Shown: in pieces, positions 11,240 to 22,197 of the stretch
Position numbering within the stretch: the first letter of the stretch is position 1
Layout of the letters: each line of letters begins with the position of its first letter
Source: Verticillium longisporum
Taxonomy: Eukaryota; Ascomycota; Sordariomycetes; Glomerellales; Plectosphaerellaceae
NCBI GenBank assembly: GCA_019188255.1
Contig: JAETXT010000001.1
Location: 4,774,001 to 4,838,000 of the forward strand
Length of the DNA: 64,000 nt
Reading direction: 5' to 3'
Position numbers and translations under genes: made by a program
Notes under the pieces: generated by a model
What the model was told of the DNA's origin: nothing
What the model saw: only the letters and a program-made list of their open reading frames with translations
Database searches by the model: none

Positions 11240-11919
11240 TTGGGTTCAGGGCCGGGTTACATGTGAGGCTTCTTTGAATGTGGATCATGAAAATGTGTAG
11301 TTGGTTATGTTCCTCTTCAAGATATGTAGATATAGGTCCTCAAATGGAGGAGAGCTGGATCATCGCCAAGGTGAGACCTTTGCTTAACGGCAGCTGGTCG
11401 AGCACCATGTTGGTGACGATTATATCGTCAGCTGCCATTGACCCCAGCTGCATTCGCAGCTCCACGCTGGCTTGGAAAACCGATTTTCTAGCTCGTACTC
11501 CAGTTTCACTCGATAGCCAGTATCTACACCAACCCGCTGAAAGTATGGCTTACGCCTCGAGGCCGTGATGCTCCAAGGTGAAGTGGTGACTAAGCGAGCA
11601 CAAGACCAGCCCGGATGACTCATCACACTTCCCATGATGAAGGCTCCAAGTACAGAATCCTCGCCGAAGGCACCTGCCCGTCAGGCACCAACCGCGCACT
11701 GCGGCCTCGAGACCAGGACAAGTACGACTTCTCACATTGCAGCCAGAAATTGCAGCCAGAAATTTAAGACCAAGTAACTGCAATTTTCAAGCTTCTTCCA
11801 GCGCCGTCTGACCCTCATCCGTCGAGCTCGCCCCCCCTCCAGCACTTGAACGACCGACCGCACGGTCATCGCCAGGCAGGTCCCCTTGTTGCATGAGACC
11901 CTGAAGCGCAGCCTTCGAG
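11240..11919. other. intergenic region
   Basis: No gene seen in 680 bp. A short tandem duplication (TTGCAGCCAGAAA twice) lies at about 11739-11765. Confidence 0.5.
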
Positions 11920-13635
11920 ATGGCCTCTGATGAGCAACCGCAGGACACTGAGTCAGATTCTTTCGCCGAAGAGACTGCCAACCAGGGCGAGGTTCACGCC
12001 GAGATCCTGCAGCAATGTCAGTCCATCGTCGGCCGCATCTCGACGTTGATCGATGAGCTCCAGCAGCTCAAGGAGGTTGTCGACCAGCGACCAGTCGTCG
12101 GCTCCAAGCCGCTTCCATGGAATCAAGCCATCACGGGTCTCGGCGTCTTTGAACGCCTCGTGCTCTCGGAGAAGCGGAATGTCGACAACATGCTGAAGCT
12201 CTGCGAAACAGCGCAGGACGACGACACGGATCTTGAGGTGCTGAACAACAAACTCCGCACCAAGCTCGATGCTTGCAACTACAAATTCCACGATCTCGTC
12301 TGGAGCACAGCCAAAAAGTGTCACAATCTTGTCGGCCTGCGACGTGACTTTTCCCGCACCCCGGCTAATCGCAAGACCGACACGGTGATTGTCGATGCCG
12401 TCGTGAGTGGTGGTGCTGAGTGGATCAAGGTCGTCAACACGACGGAGAGGAGACTCTTTTACGAGATGACGGATGCCGGGTGGGACTGGGAAGACGACGA
12501 GGACACCGACCCAGATGAGCCGCCATTACCGGATGGGAGCGAGAACGACATTGAAGTGGCACGATTCGCCCGTCAGCTTGTCGCCGCCGCCTCCATCACG
12601 TACCACGACTACCGCCGACCAACAGTCAGGATGCTCCTGACGAGAATCCGCGAAGGCGAAAACCACCATGTAGACAGGCTTCTGAACTACATCCGAACCT
12701 TTGGAGGCGAAATCGACCTGACACTCGAGACTGCCTCTGATACCTCTGGCCTTCTCTCCCAGCCGACACCGTCCATTGAGGATGCGCTCTCCCACCTTGT
12801 CATTACCGAACCATTCAGGGACTTCACCACAACCCTCAACGTCGACTGCTCCGTCTTCATGGCTCTGGCATCCGACTTTAGCCACATGGCCATCGGGCCC
12901 AATTCAGACCTTCTCCGGTCCGCCCAGCACCTTATCGACGCCCGCGACGAGGTTGAAAACGGTCCACGACTGCTGACTACAATGTATCCTGCCATCACTG
13001 GCCGTGATCTGGTATGCACGCAGGACGCCGCCGACACGTTCCTCAAGATTGCCTACGACATTGGTACCGAATCCGAAGTCGCACGTGCGCGCATTCTCTT
13101 CGAAGCATCTCAGGACGCACCCGTCGACGCCGATGCCAGAGAAGCCGACTCTAAGCGTCGTCTTGACGAACTCCGAATGCTGTCATGCTATGCCGTCCCT
13201 GACGACCTGCGCCTGCCAATTCGGACCGTCGGCACCATCACGTGGGACAAGGCCCAGAAGCTTGTTGAGGCGCACGAGCTCCCCGAGGTCGCCCTTGTCG
13301 TCGGCCAAAAGGGCTCCGGCCTCAACGCTATGAACGTTTCCTCCTTCCTCTACGGCTGGAAGGCCCACCTGACGACCATCACGTCCAACTGGGAGGCCGC
13401 CAAGCGTCTCAAGACTGTTATTGAGGCCAACAGGGTCGCCGGCGACGACGTCGTCGGCCCGCAGATTTGGCGCATACCTTTTGCGAGGAAACTGCTGGCC
13501 AAGCCGAAGAGCTCGGGCTTGCCGCCGCTGAAGACGAGGAAGGACCGGAAGAGGGAGAAGGTCTCGTCGCTGCAGAGGTGGGCTGCCGAGGACGGGCAGA
13601 CAGAAAAGGCAACGCCTGAGACGGTCGCGTCATGA
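11920..13635 (+). CDS. DUF1308 (C7orf25/UPF0415-like) protein
   Basis: A single exon of 571 residues. The first ~130 residues are predicted helical (HAEILQQCQSIVGRISTLIDELQQL...). The recognisable part is TVIVDAVVSGGAEWIKVVN followed by ERRLFYEMTDAGWDW, the N-terminal signature of DUF1308, the conserved eukaryotic family of human C7orf25. The C-terminal half (CSVFMALASDFSHM, ARARILFEAS, RTVGTITWDKAQKLVEAHELPEVALVVG) fits the same family, for which a nuclease-like fold has been suggested; I cannot confirm catalytic residues. The tail is strongly basic (KTRKDRKREKVSSLQR) and may be a nuclear signal. Function in fungi is not known to me. Confidence 0.75.
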   Translation: MASDEQPQDTESDSFAEETANQGEVHAEILQQCQSIVGRISTLIDELQQLKEVVDQRPVVGSKPLPWNQAITGLGVFERLVLSEKRNVDNMLKLCETAQDDDTDLEVLNNKLRTKLDACNYKFHDLVWSTAKKCHNLVGLRRDFSRTPANRKTDTVIVDAVVSGGAEWIKVVNTTERRLFYEMTDAGWDWEDDEDTDPDEPPLPDGSENDIEVARFARQLVAAASITYHDYRRPTVRMLLTRIREGENHHVDRLLNYIRTFGGEIDLTLETASDTSGLLSQPTPSIEDALSHLVITEPFRDFTTTLNVDCSVFMALASDFSHMAIGPNSDLLRSAQHLIDARDEVENGPRLLTTMYPAITGRDLVCTQDAADTFLKIAYDIGTESEVARARILFEASQDAPVDADAREADSKRRLDELRMLSCYAVPDDLRLPIRTVGTITWDKAQKLVEAHELPEVALVVGQKGSGLNAMNVSSFLYGWKAHLTTITSNWEAAKRLKTVIEANRVAGDDVVGPQIWRIPFARKLLAKPKSSGLPPLKTRKDRKREKVSSLQRWAAEDGQTEKATPETVAS

Positions 13636-14093
13636 CCCTTTTCTTCTTTGCGGGTCACGAGCATGGAGGTTTGGTCTACTTTTGCATTGCGTTGGCAGGG
13701 TCTGGAGTTTTTGTACATGTCTTGGGGATCGTAGGGATGCCTTGATGTGCCCTGCGATGCTCCCAATTCGCTCTTCGTTTGCGAGAAGTGAGAGATAGAG
13801 TCTGGCAGTACTGCAGTTTTCAACTTATTGAGACTGACTGCACAAATTACTCATTCTTTCGTTCCGGTTACTTCAATGACCGGATATGCCATGTGCTTAA
13901 GAACATTTCGATCTGGACGAAGGTGTGGGCGTGTAGACAAGCTATCGCAAGTTGGGTCGGCCTCTTGAGTCTTGTGGGGGCCTTGGTCAAAGCCGACGAG
14001 CACTGAGCCAGACTGCACACAAAAAAAAAAAGATCAATCTCAAGAGGCCGATATGAGCTGCCCTCCTTTTCCCTCCGCCCACCGATCCCATCA
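13636..14093. other. intergenic region before tRNA-Asp
   Basis: No gene seen. An A11 tract sits at about 14021-14031. Confidence 0.5.
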
Positions 14094-14185
14094 TTCCGAT
14101 TAGTCTAGTGGTTAGGATATCGGCTTGTCATCTTATCAAAAAGAAACATTCGCCGGGGACCGGGGTTCAATTCCCCGATCGGAAG
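14094..14185 (+). tRNA. tRNA-Asp(GTC) with a 20-nt intron
   Basis: The acceptor stem is TTCCGAT (14094-14100) pairing with ATCGGAA (14178-14184), followed by discriminator G. The D-arm is GTCT...GGAT around AGTGGTTA. The anticodon stem TCGGC pairs with GCCGG, and the loop TTGTCA carries anticodon GTC at 14127-14129. The intron sits at the canonical place after base 37 (14131-14150, TCTTATCAAAAAGAAACATT). The T-arm is CGGGG TTCAATT CCCCG. All stems pair, with a few G-T wobbles. Confidence 0.92.
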
Positions 14186-14352
14186 ATTCACTTTTGCATT
14201 TTGCTTTGCTGCTCGGTTCCACTTTGCGAGATAAACTCCTTTCACGCGGAAATTCTCGCAAGGGAAGACGAGCATTGCGAGGGTATCTGCTATGTCCCCG
14301 GAAACTCAAAACACTGGTCCCTTAGCTTCACTCCACGATGGTGACACGTACA

Positions 14353-15791
14353 TCACCAGCCTGATACTCTGACCCAGACGTCCACGATCCGTTCGGCGGT
14401 CTCCTTTTTACTGGAGTCGACCACCAGGTACCAACCGTACATGGCACCCGTAACGCATGCGTGATTAGGGTATATACGGATGCTCTGGCCAACCTCAAGC
14501 GGAATCGGCTTCTGTGAATCCGACTCCCAGGCAAGAATCGAATGCTCCTGGCTGATCCTCTTCACAATCAGCCTTGTCTTGTTCCCAGGTTCAGCTGAGT
14601 ATGACTTGGGCCCGATCACGCCCCATCCAGAATATGCAGCGCAGGGTTCCCTTCCGAGCCCGAGGGTTCCAACTGCAACGAGCGCTTCGGGCGTCTCTCT
14701 CTCGCCGTTATTGTAGACGCTGACGACTTCGGCGACCACGGAAATGGCGACCTCATCATCGATTGCGCCAAGGAAACCTCGTGCCTGGGTCGACATTTGC
14801 TGAATATCAAGAAGCGAGTAGACTCCCGCATGCAATTCCAATTTCGTTCGGAACCCGGCAGGAGTATTCTGCGTCACTTGTTGTATCGTCTGGCGAAGGT
14901 TGTCTCCGTCAGGCGACCCCGCCGCCGCCGCCGGTCGCGTGAGGTTCTCAATCGACGCGACTTGAGGCGAGGCCCCGACGCTGATGGTCAGCTGCTTGCC
15001 CGCTTTGAAATGCATCGCGTTGTTCTGGAGCGCCTCGACGCAGCCCTTGATCTCATCTGCCAGATTGTCCATCGCCTGCTTTGCCGTAGAGTCGTGGTAG
15101 CTCAAACTGCTGTGTGAATAGAGCCCGATGAGGCTCGCCTTGCCCTCGGCCTCCAGCTGAGCGATCGTTGCCAGAAGACTGTTCTTGTTGAGCCCCGCTG
15201 GCGGGAGGCCGGCGCGGTGGTAGCCCGTGTCGACCTTGACGTAAATGCCTGCGGAAAACCCAGCGAGCGCGTGAAAGCGCTCCACCGCGGCCAGTTGGGA
15301 CGCATGGTCTATCATGACAGAGACGCTGCCGGGGCCGATGCGTTGTCCGAGAGCAGCCAGAGCCGCGGCCCGCGATGGTGGGAGCGGGATGCCGTAGAGG
15401 ACGTTGACATTGCGGCCTTTGTCTCTGCACTCCTCGAGAAGCGGCAGCACGTGTTCGAATTCCAGCAGCGTCGAGACGACGATGTTGACATCTTTGGACG
15501 TCTCGCCTATCTGGAGACGAGCAACTTCAATTGTCTATCACCAGTGTCAGCGGAAGAAAGCGGACGAACCGGGGGGGTGGTATGGCTGGCAGCATTCACC
15601 TTGTGTGTCTTGACATGCGCACGGAAGCCGACGCCCAGGCTGTCGACAGCATCCAGCATCGTCTTGCAGTGGCGCTTCAGGGAGGAGACGTCGAGGACTG
15701 CTGCCGGCATGGGCAGCTCCGTGATGAGTTTCCCGACATAGAACCGGCGCAGTTCTTCGACGTCGGGCGTGGGTCTTTGAGGGGCGGCCAT
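14353..15791 (-). CDS. D-serine dehydratase-like (alanine-racemase fold type III) enzyme
   Basis: Two exons on the minus strand, 15600-15791 and 14353-15534, with a 65-bp intron between them, give 457 residues. The N-terminal PLP-binding site is FRAHVKTHK, with the lysine at about residue 61. The barrel shows YVKVDTGYHRAGL and LYSHSSLSYHD. The C-terminal domain has GWGVIGPKSYS, EHSILAW and PNHACVTGAMYGWYLVVD; the His-x-Cys pair (about 422/424) matches the zinc ligands of eukaryotic D-serine dehydratase (yeast Dsd1). D-threonine aldolase is the nearest alternative, but the zinc pair and C-terminal domain favour D-serine dehydratase, which would release pyruvate and ammonia from D-serine. Confidence 0.85.
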
Positions 15792-16579
15792 GGCGTTAAA
15801 TAATCGTGTATGAATTTATGTATTCAGGATTCATGAACTGAGTACGGCCTATGAACGATGGTTATGTTGACTCTAGGTATACAAGTATTCTCGTCCTCTT
15901 TATACATTGCTGGCGGCCTGGGCCCAGCATTTGATCCTACCTACGCAGTGAGTCGATTAGCGGTTGGGGGGTTTATTCAGGCGGACAAAGACAAGTCCGC
16001 CAGAGCCCCCAGATGACAGCCATTTTGAAAGATAAAGCGCAGACTTTCTACTATTGACTTATCGCCGTTCAAATTCTTCAGCGAATCACTGTAGAAGTAT
16101 GGTTTATTCAGGCATTTGAAAAACGTCCTCCTGGGCTGTGGTGGGCTCGTTCAACGTTCGGCGTACGAATCATGGGGACGGAGTTTGCATTGTCCGCACA
16201 GCCCCTAACAGACGGCCAGCGATCGATGGAGTATCCGCGGGTTTGGACCTGCTTCTAGGAATGATTCACTGCTCGCAATTGAGCACAAGTTTAACATTAA
16301 GTAGCTGAATTTATTTCTTTGCTCCCACAACACGTTGACTTTTTGTGGTTGAGAAAGGCGAAATCGGATCCGTCGTCCAAAGTGTGTAGTTCAGTGCACC
16401 CGTAGTCGCGGCACTGTGAGCCAGGCCGTCTCTCTAGGCAGACAGAACCCCGATCTCAACATACCTTACTTCTAACTAGAAAATTGAACTGATACAAAAG
16501 GGAACGGCATCTTGAGGACGGCCACGATCAGGATCGTGAACATCGCTTGCCAGCATTGTCAGAAATCCTTCTCATGCAA
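15792..16579. other. intergenic region
   Basis: No gene seen between the start of the D-serine dehydratase-like gene and the end of the convergent-side kinase gene. Confidence 0.5.
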
Positions 16580-18254
16580 TCAACAGCAGAAAAGTCGTTT
16601 CCAGGGAGAGCGTGGGGCGTCCTCGTGGGAAGGAGGCTCGACGAGCGCAGTTTTCTTCATGGGGCCCATCGTTCCATACCCATTTCCCGTCGAACTCATT
16701 GCCTTATGAGGGTTGGGCTGGGATGAAAGAACGGCGTCATCAGTGACTCGTCCTGCAGACGTAAAGCTGTCTGCTAAACTGTCCGCCAGGCTGTCTGACT
16801 GTGATGGTGTCGGTGTTGTCTGCTGTGTAATGTGTACCGAGGTTGGCCGGCCATCCCAAACCAATGTGTCGGTGGTACCAAATGTAGGTGAATCTGGCAA
16901 CTCTGGGGGTTGGAAATCGATACGCGTGAGGCCGAACTCTCTTTCCGTTGGAGATCGAGGGCCGTTGCGTGACAAGTCTGGTGCCGATATGCCTGCAACA
17001 CCTATAGAATCCTGTGCGATTGACTGTGCCGCCATATTGATCGCGACTGAACGGATGCCTTGGTCAAGAGAGATCTGGACGCCTGATTGTTCGATCATGG
17101 ATCGGTTGTCGATTTCCGAAAGGTTTGTATCCGCTCGTCTGGGTAGCTTCGATTTCACGATGCCGTAGGAGGGGTCGCGCTTGCAAAGTTGTGCCAGCTT
17201 CTCGAAGAACTCGACAATCTGTTGTGACTTCGCTCGCTTGTTCGGATTCATTCGCAGCATTTTATCTTCGATATAGTCCAAAACATCGAGTAGCAAGTCG
17301 CTACAGCTTTCATCTTCCCGAAGAAGACGTATTTCCTAGCAGCTCAGATGTCAGCGGCTGCAAGCCTTTTATCATGAGTGCTGGGCAACGCACCTGGGCT
17401 ACTGAGGGCTTCATTCTCGCAGTTCTGACATTCTGTCCATCCACTGTTCCCACCTTCTCGTCAAAGAATGAATCGTGCCAAATGGTGTCTGTGGGCGAGT
17501 TTTCAGCCCGAGGATACGCTTGTACCTCACTCCCGTCAGAGTCACTGATCCTCTTTCCAGCAAATTCGTCAACGTGATCCCATCCAAGGAGATACCATCC
17601 CACGAATTCAAGGAACACACAACCCAGCGGCCATACGTCGTAACTTGGGTTGACAGATCCATTGACTTTAATCTCAGGGGACCTGTAGCAAGGTGTGAGA
17701 CCAAAGTCAGGACCAACAGTCTCCTGTATGGACCGAGTTCCATGACAAGCTGCCAGACCAAAGTCAGAGATCTGGAAGTTCCCAAAGGGATCTCCTTTTC
17801 CCTTGAAGCAGAGAATGTTACCAGGCTTGAGGTCGCCATGACGGCCATATACAAGCTTAACCTTCCCTGGCAACTGGAGATACGGCTCCTCATCGCTCGT
17901 TGGCTGATGAACGGCATCCACACCTTTAGCAATGGCGAGGAATTGTCTCATGAGCCATAATGGAAGTGTTTTGTCCTTATCCCGCAGTCGTGACTTCGCG
18001 GAGTGGTTTTTCCAGAATGCTTTGAGGTCGCCGCCGTCGGCCCAAGGGAACAGAAAGCTGTATTCCCCGTCTTGTTCATAGCTGGCCAGCATTGTGATCA
18101 CGTTTGGGTTCTTGCGGACCCTTAGTAGATTGTTGCGCTCGTTCCAGAAGTCATTTTCATACTTTTCCGGGGAAACAGTTCCTTTTTTGAAGACGTTTTC
18201 GGGCGAAATATTGACCTTGGTCGTCCTTTCACACGGTTAACGCTCATTCAAAAA

Positions 18255-18287
<33 letters not shown>

Positions 18288-19420
18288 GGACACAAAGAGA
18301 GCGGACGAAAAGGAAAAGGCAGTATTCAAGAAATTTACCTTCTCGTGAGGATAGTTGTGATGCGCAGGATGAACCTCAATCTTTTCGATCTCTCCGGAAC
18401 CCCCATAGGCCTTCGAGGTACTGAAATCACGGCGGAATGGTAGTATAGTCTCGCTCCGTAACTTAAGGTGAGGACACTTATGATCAGAAATGTCGAAAAA
18501 CGGAGCAGTCATCCTCCATTGATAATGATTGAAGGATTCCAGAACCCTTCCCTTCCAGTGTTTGATAGGAAGGGGCTCCAGGACTCCCCCGATCTCCCAG
18601 GAGATGACGTGTTTCGAATAGTCGATGGCTAGAGGAAGGTGACAGTCGTATATGCCATGCCCAATGAAAAGTTCAATATCGCCTACGTTGCCTATAGATG
18701 CTAGGATTGCGAAGATCTTGCGCCGACACGTTTCTCTCATGGGCCGCCGCAGGTTTTTGGACTGGCCGGGAGAGTCGCGAGGATCTGGTACTTTGTGCCT
18801 GTCCAGAATGGCATCTGTAATTTCTTGCAGTCTGGTCTCGGGGTACCTGGAGGAAATGTTGGAGATTTTCAGGTGTCTCTTTACTCTACTCTTGACCATC
18901 AATGCATCCAGCTTATCGTAGGGCAAAAATGGTGCAAAGCCTTCCAGATGCTGTGCGTGTAGGACCAGATCATCCAAGCTTTCATCTGGAGAGGAAGTGC
19001 GACCCTCCGAGTTGTAGTCGGGGATGTCGAGAGAGCTGCAGTCGCCATAGACATCAGGCGCGTTGTCGGTCCTCGGGTCAATACCCTTCAGAAGGTCGAC
19101 CGAAGAAGAACCCCCTTTGTGGGCCGCACCAGCTTTTGCAAATGAATATTTGAGCTGGGCCTCTTCTCCGTTGTCGACGACCTCCGATAAGTTCGAGGTG
19201 ATATCACTGCGCGCAACACCGACATCTTTTGTAGTTGGAACATAGCCTATATCCTTTGAATCGACATTGTTTTCTGCCCTCCAAATAAGAACAGAGGGCA
19301 AATTCTGGCGCTGGAATGAAGGACTCTGCAGTCAAACCCCTAATTAGCTTCTGCTTGGTATAGAGCCCCAGGAAACAGCTGAGACGTGAATTGACACCTT
19401 CGTGAATGAATATTTACCAT
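16580..19420 (-). CDS. fungal protein kinase with a conserved N-terminal region (paralogue A)
   Basis: My model has four minus-strand exons: 19418-19420 (the ATG alone), 18339-19325, 17394-18215 and 16580-17335, giving 855 residues. The internal joins are solid; the ATG-only first exon is the best in-frame solution but less certain. The kinase domain spans roughly 310-640: Gly-rich stretch YGGSGEIEK, catalytic loop RHGDLKPGNIL (Asp ~458), ISDFGLA (Asp ~481), PCYRSPE and YDVWPLGCVFLE. The C-terminal ~200 residues are Ser/Thr-rich. Residues ~170-310 form a region shared with the kinase at 24479: both have a ...IGD... helix, an xxxQW aromatic motif and an ILPF/ILPW motif just before the kinase. 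The 123-bp intron 18216-18338 contains a 24-A tract on the plus strand. Substrate unknown. Confidence 0.8.
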
Positions 19421-20670
19421 TGAAGCGGAGTCTACGAGCCTCTGTTTGCGTCGTTTAGTTTGGAGTTATCACATCCGTGAAGCACATCACCTGAGTTACA
19501 CTCATCATGGCGGCGGAGCTGTTAGATGTCTTTTATCGGATTGAGACTACCGCTTGGCAGCAAAGGCTAGACCATGTCATGCGCTACCGACGTCCAGATA
19601 GGTAGTGGAATAACTCCCTGCAGTGTCCTGGATTTTTGGTGTGGTTCAGGAGGGCTTCCTGCATCGAGTATTGTAAAATTAGTTACATCACAGCCTTTCC
19701 AAACATCAATTTGACGATCAGGCTGCCTGGGGCAGTGCTCAAGACTGAAGGAAAGGCATGGTCGAGTCGGCGAAAAAGCCCAGCAGCACAACGTATTGCA
19801 GCAGGCTGAGTGGGTTACCTGAGATCAACACAGCATAAAATGGCGTGTGCTGGGTGATGGTGTGACTGGTATCAGGCTGTCGCCGAAGGGGACGAAGTCG
19901 TTGATGGCGCCAGTCCGAACGCCCACGAGAAGTCGCCGCCCCCATGCTCAACTTTGGGGGCCTGTCAGCTGATGGGGGCCAGACCCTTGCATCACGCCTT
20001 TTCGAATACTACGGCCAGGACTCCTGGGAATTAATTGCCCCCATGGCTATCTGATGACACCGAAATCGAAGGTGTGTCACACTCACGGAACCGCCCTGGC
20101 GCCTACTTCAGGCCTCCAATCAGCACCCCATATCACGAGTGACATGTCGTCAGCAGCCTGGCAAGGCAATATCACCGAACCAAGATGTGGGCGGAGTAGT
20201 AAGTTCGTGGCCCTTTGATTGGAGGCTCCAACAGGTGTTGGTTGGTTGTCTCATACGTTGATTGGCTTTCATTGCCTGCACACCGATCCTCGATCAGCAC
20301 TGCCACGGACTTTTTACACTTTGCGAAAAGGATTGCCACCTGTCTCTGTCGGGAAGCATGTGCTAGACGCCGAGGAGCTGATTCTTGGGGCCGTAACCGG
20401 CGTTGCCTCATATCTGCTCCCACGGGATTATGCGGCCTGATCCCCGAAGCCCCGCCGTTTGCAGCTTTATGAGGCAGCTTTTCGCTGGATTGAAAAGGCA
20501 AGTCTGCCTTACCTGAATTCATCAAGAGACAGACAGAATAACTTAAATCGTGTCAATACCCTGTCGTCCTCACGTAAGAGAAGGACGGCTCCTGATTAAA
20601 CAACCACATACAACGCCTAAAAGTCCTCACCCTCGGTAGAAAACCGTCCAAGCGAACAACGTTTACGGCC
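19421..20670. other. intergenic region
   Basis: No credible gene seen in 1.25 kb; short frames only. It probably carries the promoters of the minus-strand kinase and of the small ORF at 20671. Confidence 0.45.
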
Positions 20671-20952
20671 ATGTCTCAGGAAACATCAAAATACTGCAGA
20701 AACCGAATTGACAGCATGCCAGTCCAAGAGACCTTGCCGACGCGGGCTACCAGTCCAGATCGCTTGTTCCGAGCACTCAGGAACAAGTTTGGGCCTGGGG
20801 GATTCGCCGTTGAGGTTCGCCACGACATGTACAACATCAGAGCCGCATCACCGCTTGAGATCGTAAGTTTGCAGTCGCCGCACATGAAGACAGAAGTTGT
20901 AATTCTGACGCACATGCAGAGTTGCGAAGGGCATAACCCGATCATTAGCTGA
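20671..20952 (+). CDS. small hypothetical protein, one intron
   Basis: ATG at 20671 opens a 64-codon exon ending at an excellent donor (GAGATC|GTAAGT, intron 20863-20919), and the 57-bp intron ends ATGCAG. The second exon adds 11 codons, giving 74 residues. The only conserved-looking part is DRLFRALRNKFGPGGFAVEV. No signal peptide or membrane segment is seen. I do not recognise the family. The good splice pair is the main argument that it is real. Confidence 0.45.
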   Translation: MSQETSKYCRNRIDSMPVQETLPTRATSPDRLFRALRNKFGPGGFAVEVRHDMYNIRAASPLEIVSLQSPHMKTEVVILTHMQSCEGHNPIIS

Positions 20953-22197
20953 GGGCAGAAGACGGCAGTGTGGACACCCATCACCTCTAGAATCCAGCTT
21001 TTGAGATCATTTGTTTTCTTGGTGTTTATCGGCAAAGATCAAGGTCCCCGTTGCTGTGGTCTAGGTCCTTCTTTATCATGGCTTCTGGGAGGGAGGAAAG
21101 ATTGGGGGCGGGGGTTGGCTCATGGCACGGGAGATTGCGTGTGACGGGGATGCACTAACAGCCAAGATGAATAACGTTAATGAAGATATTGTTCAGCAGT
21201 GTTCCAATCAGTCAATTTAGCACATCTTGCACGTAAAAAGAGCCAAAGAGTACACAGGCCATCGTCTATCACAACCTTTCAGATCTGCTCGTAATGTTCG
21301 ATTGCCGCCAGCGACATAAGCTGCGATTGTTGTTGCTTTAGACAAGTGAGCAGCTCAGAACGTCAGCATCAGGAGAACAAGGAGGTAGTGCGTACCGCGT
21401 CGAGCTTCCTCGGTATTTGATACTGCCACCTGCCGCGCTTACGCTGTTTCATCGGAAGTCCGTTAATACGACCACAGGGATGAAGACTGTTGAGGCGAGG
21501 CGGGGTTGGGGGCGGGGCAGGGGCTTAGACTGTGCATCGCGATCCCTCTGGGGGTGTCGACTTACCTTCACTGTGAAAGTACCAACACCAAATAGTTGAC
21601 AAAAGAAGCTCTCAATGTTAGGCCCTTCCACGTATGTAGCTCTGATGTACGCGACGGCCATTGCGGAATGTGCTCTGCGTGCACCCTCGATCATGGACTG
21701 CGATATCTTGTCTTTAGGATAGAAGTGAGACGAAAGGTAGGAGATGATGGCTGCCCTCCTAACCACATTGTATGGAGTAAAAAGGCTAGTGAAGTGTATT
21801 TAAACCAAGAAGTTTCTACCACGTCTGGGCACAGCCTGCTGGAAGCTGTGTCAGGATACGCGGTAGGCAGCGCACGCCATCGGCGGCAGGCTGCATGGGA
21901 TGGAGGCAACCTCTTAGGAAGAGGGTGTGATAATGCAGCAATTATATATGCACGATGAAGTGTCCTTAGCACTGATGACCTAGCCGTTAGGCGAACTCGT
22001 GGGCTGATTAGCCTTGCACATGTGCATGCTTGCCAGAGTGAATACGCATTCGGACACCGAAGGCCCCCTTTAAAGGACAACACAACATGAGCATAATTGG
22101 CAGCGTATACCTCAGATATATTTCCAGCGTCCAGTACAGGCCATGAGTAAGCCACTTTAGCTGCGCATCCATCATTCTCTCAGTGGGTCATGCACTA
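20953..22197. other. intergenic region
   Basis: No gene I can support in 1.2 kb. Confidence 0.45.

Noticed and set aside
18250..18273. A24 tract as a retroposon poly-A tail
   Set aside because: It lies inside a well-supported intron of kinase A with no flanking duplication or element body.
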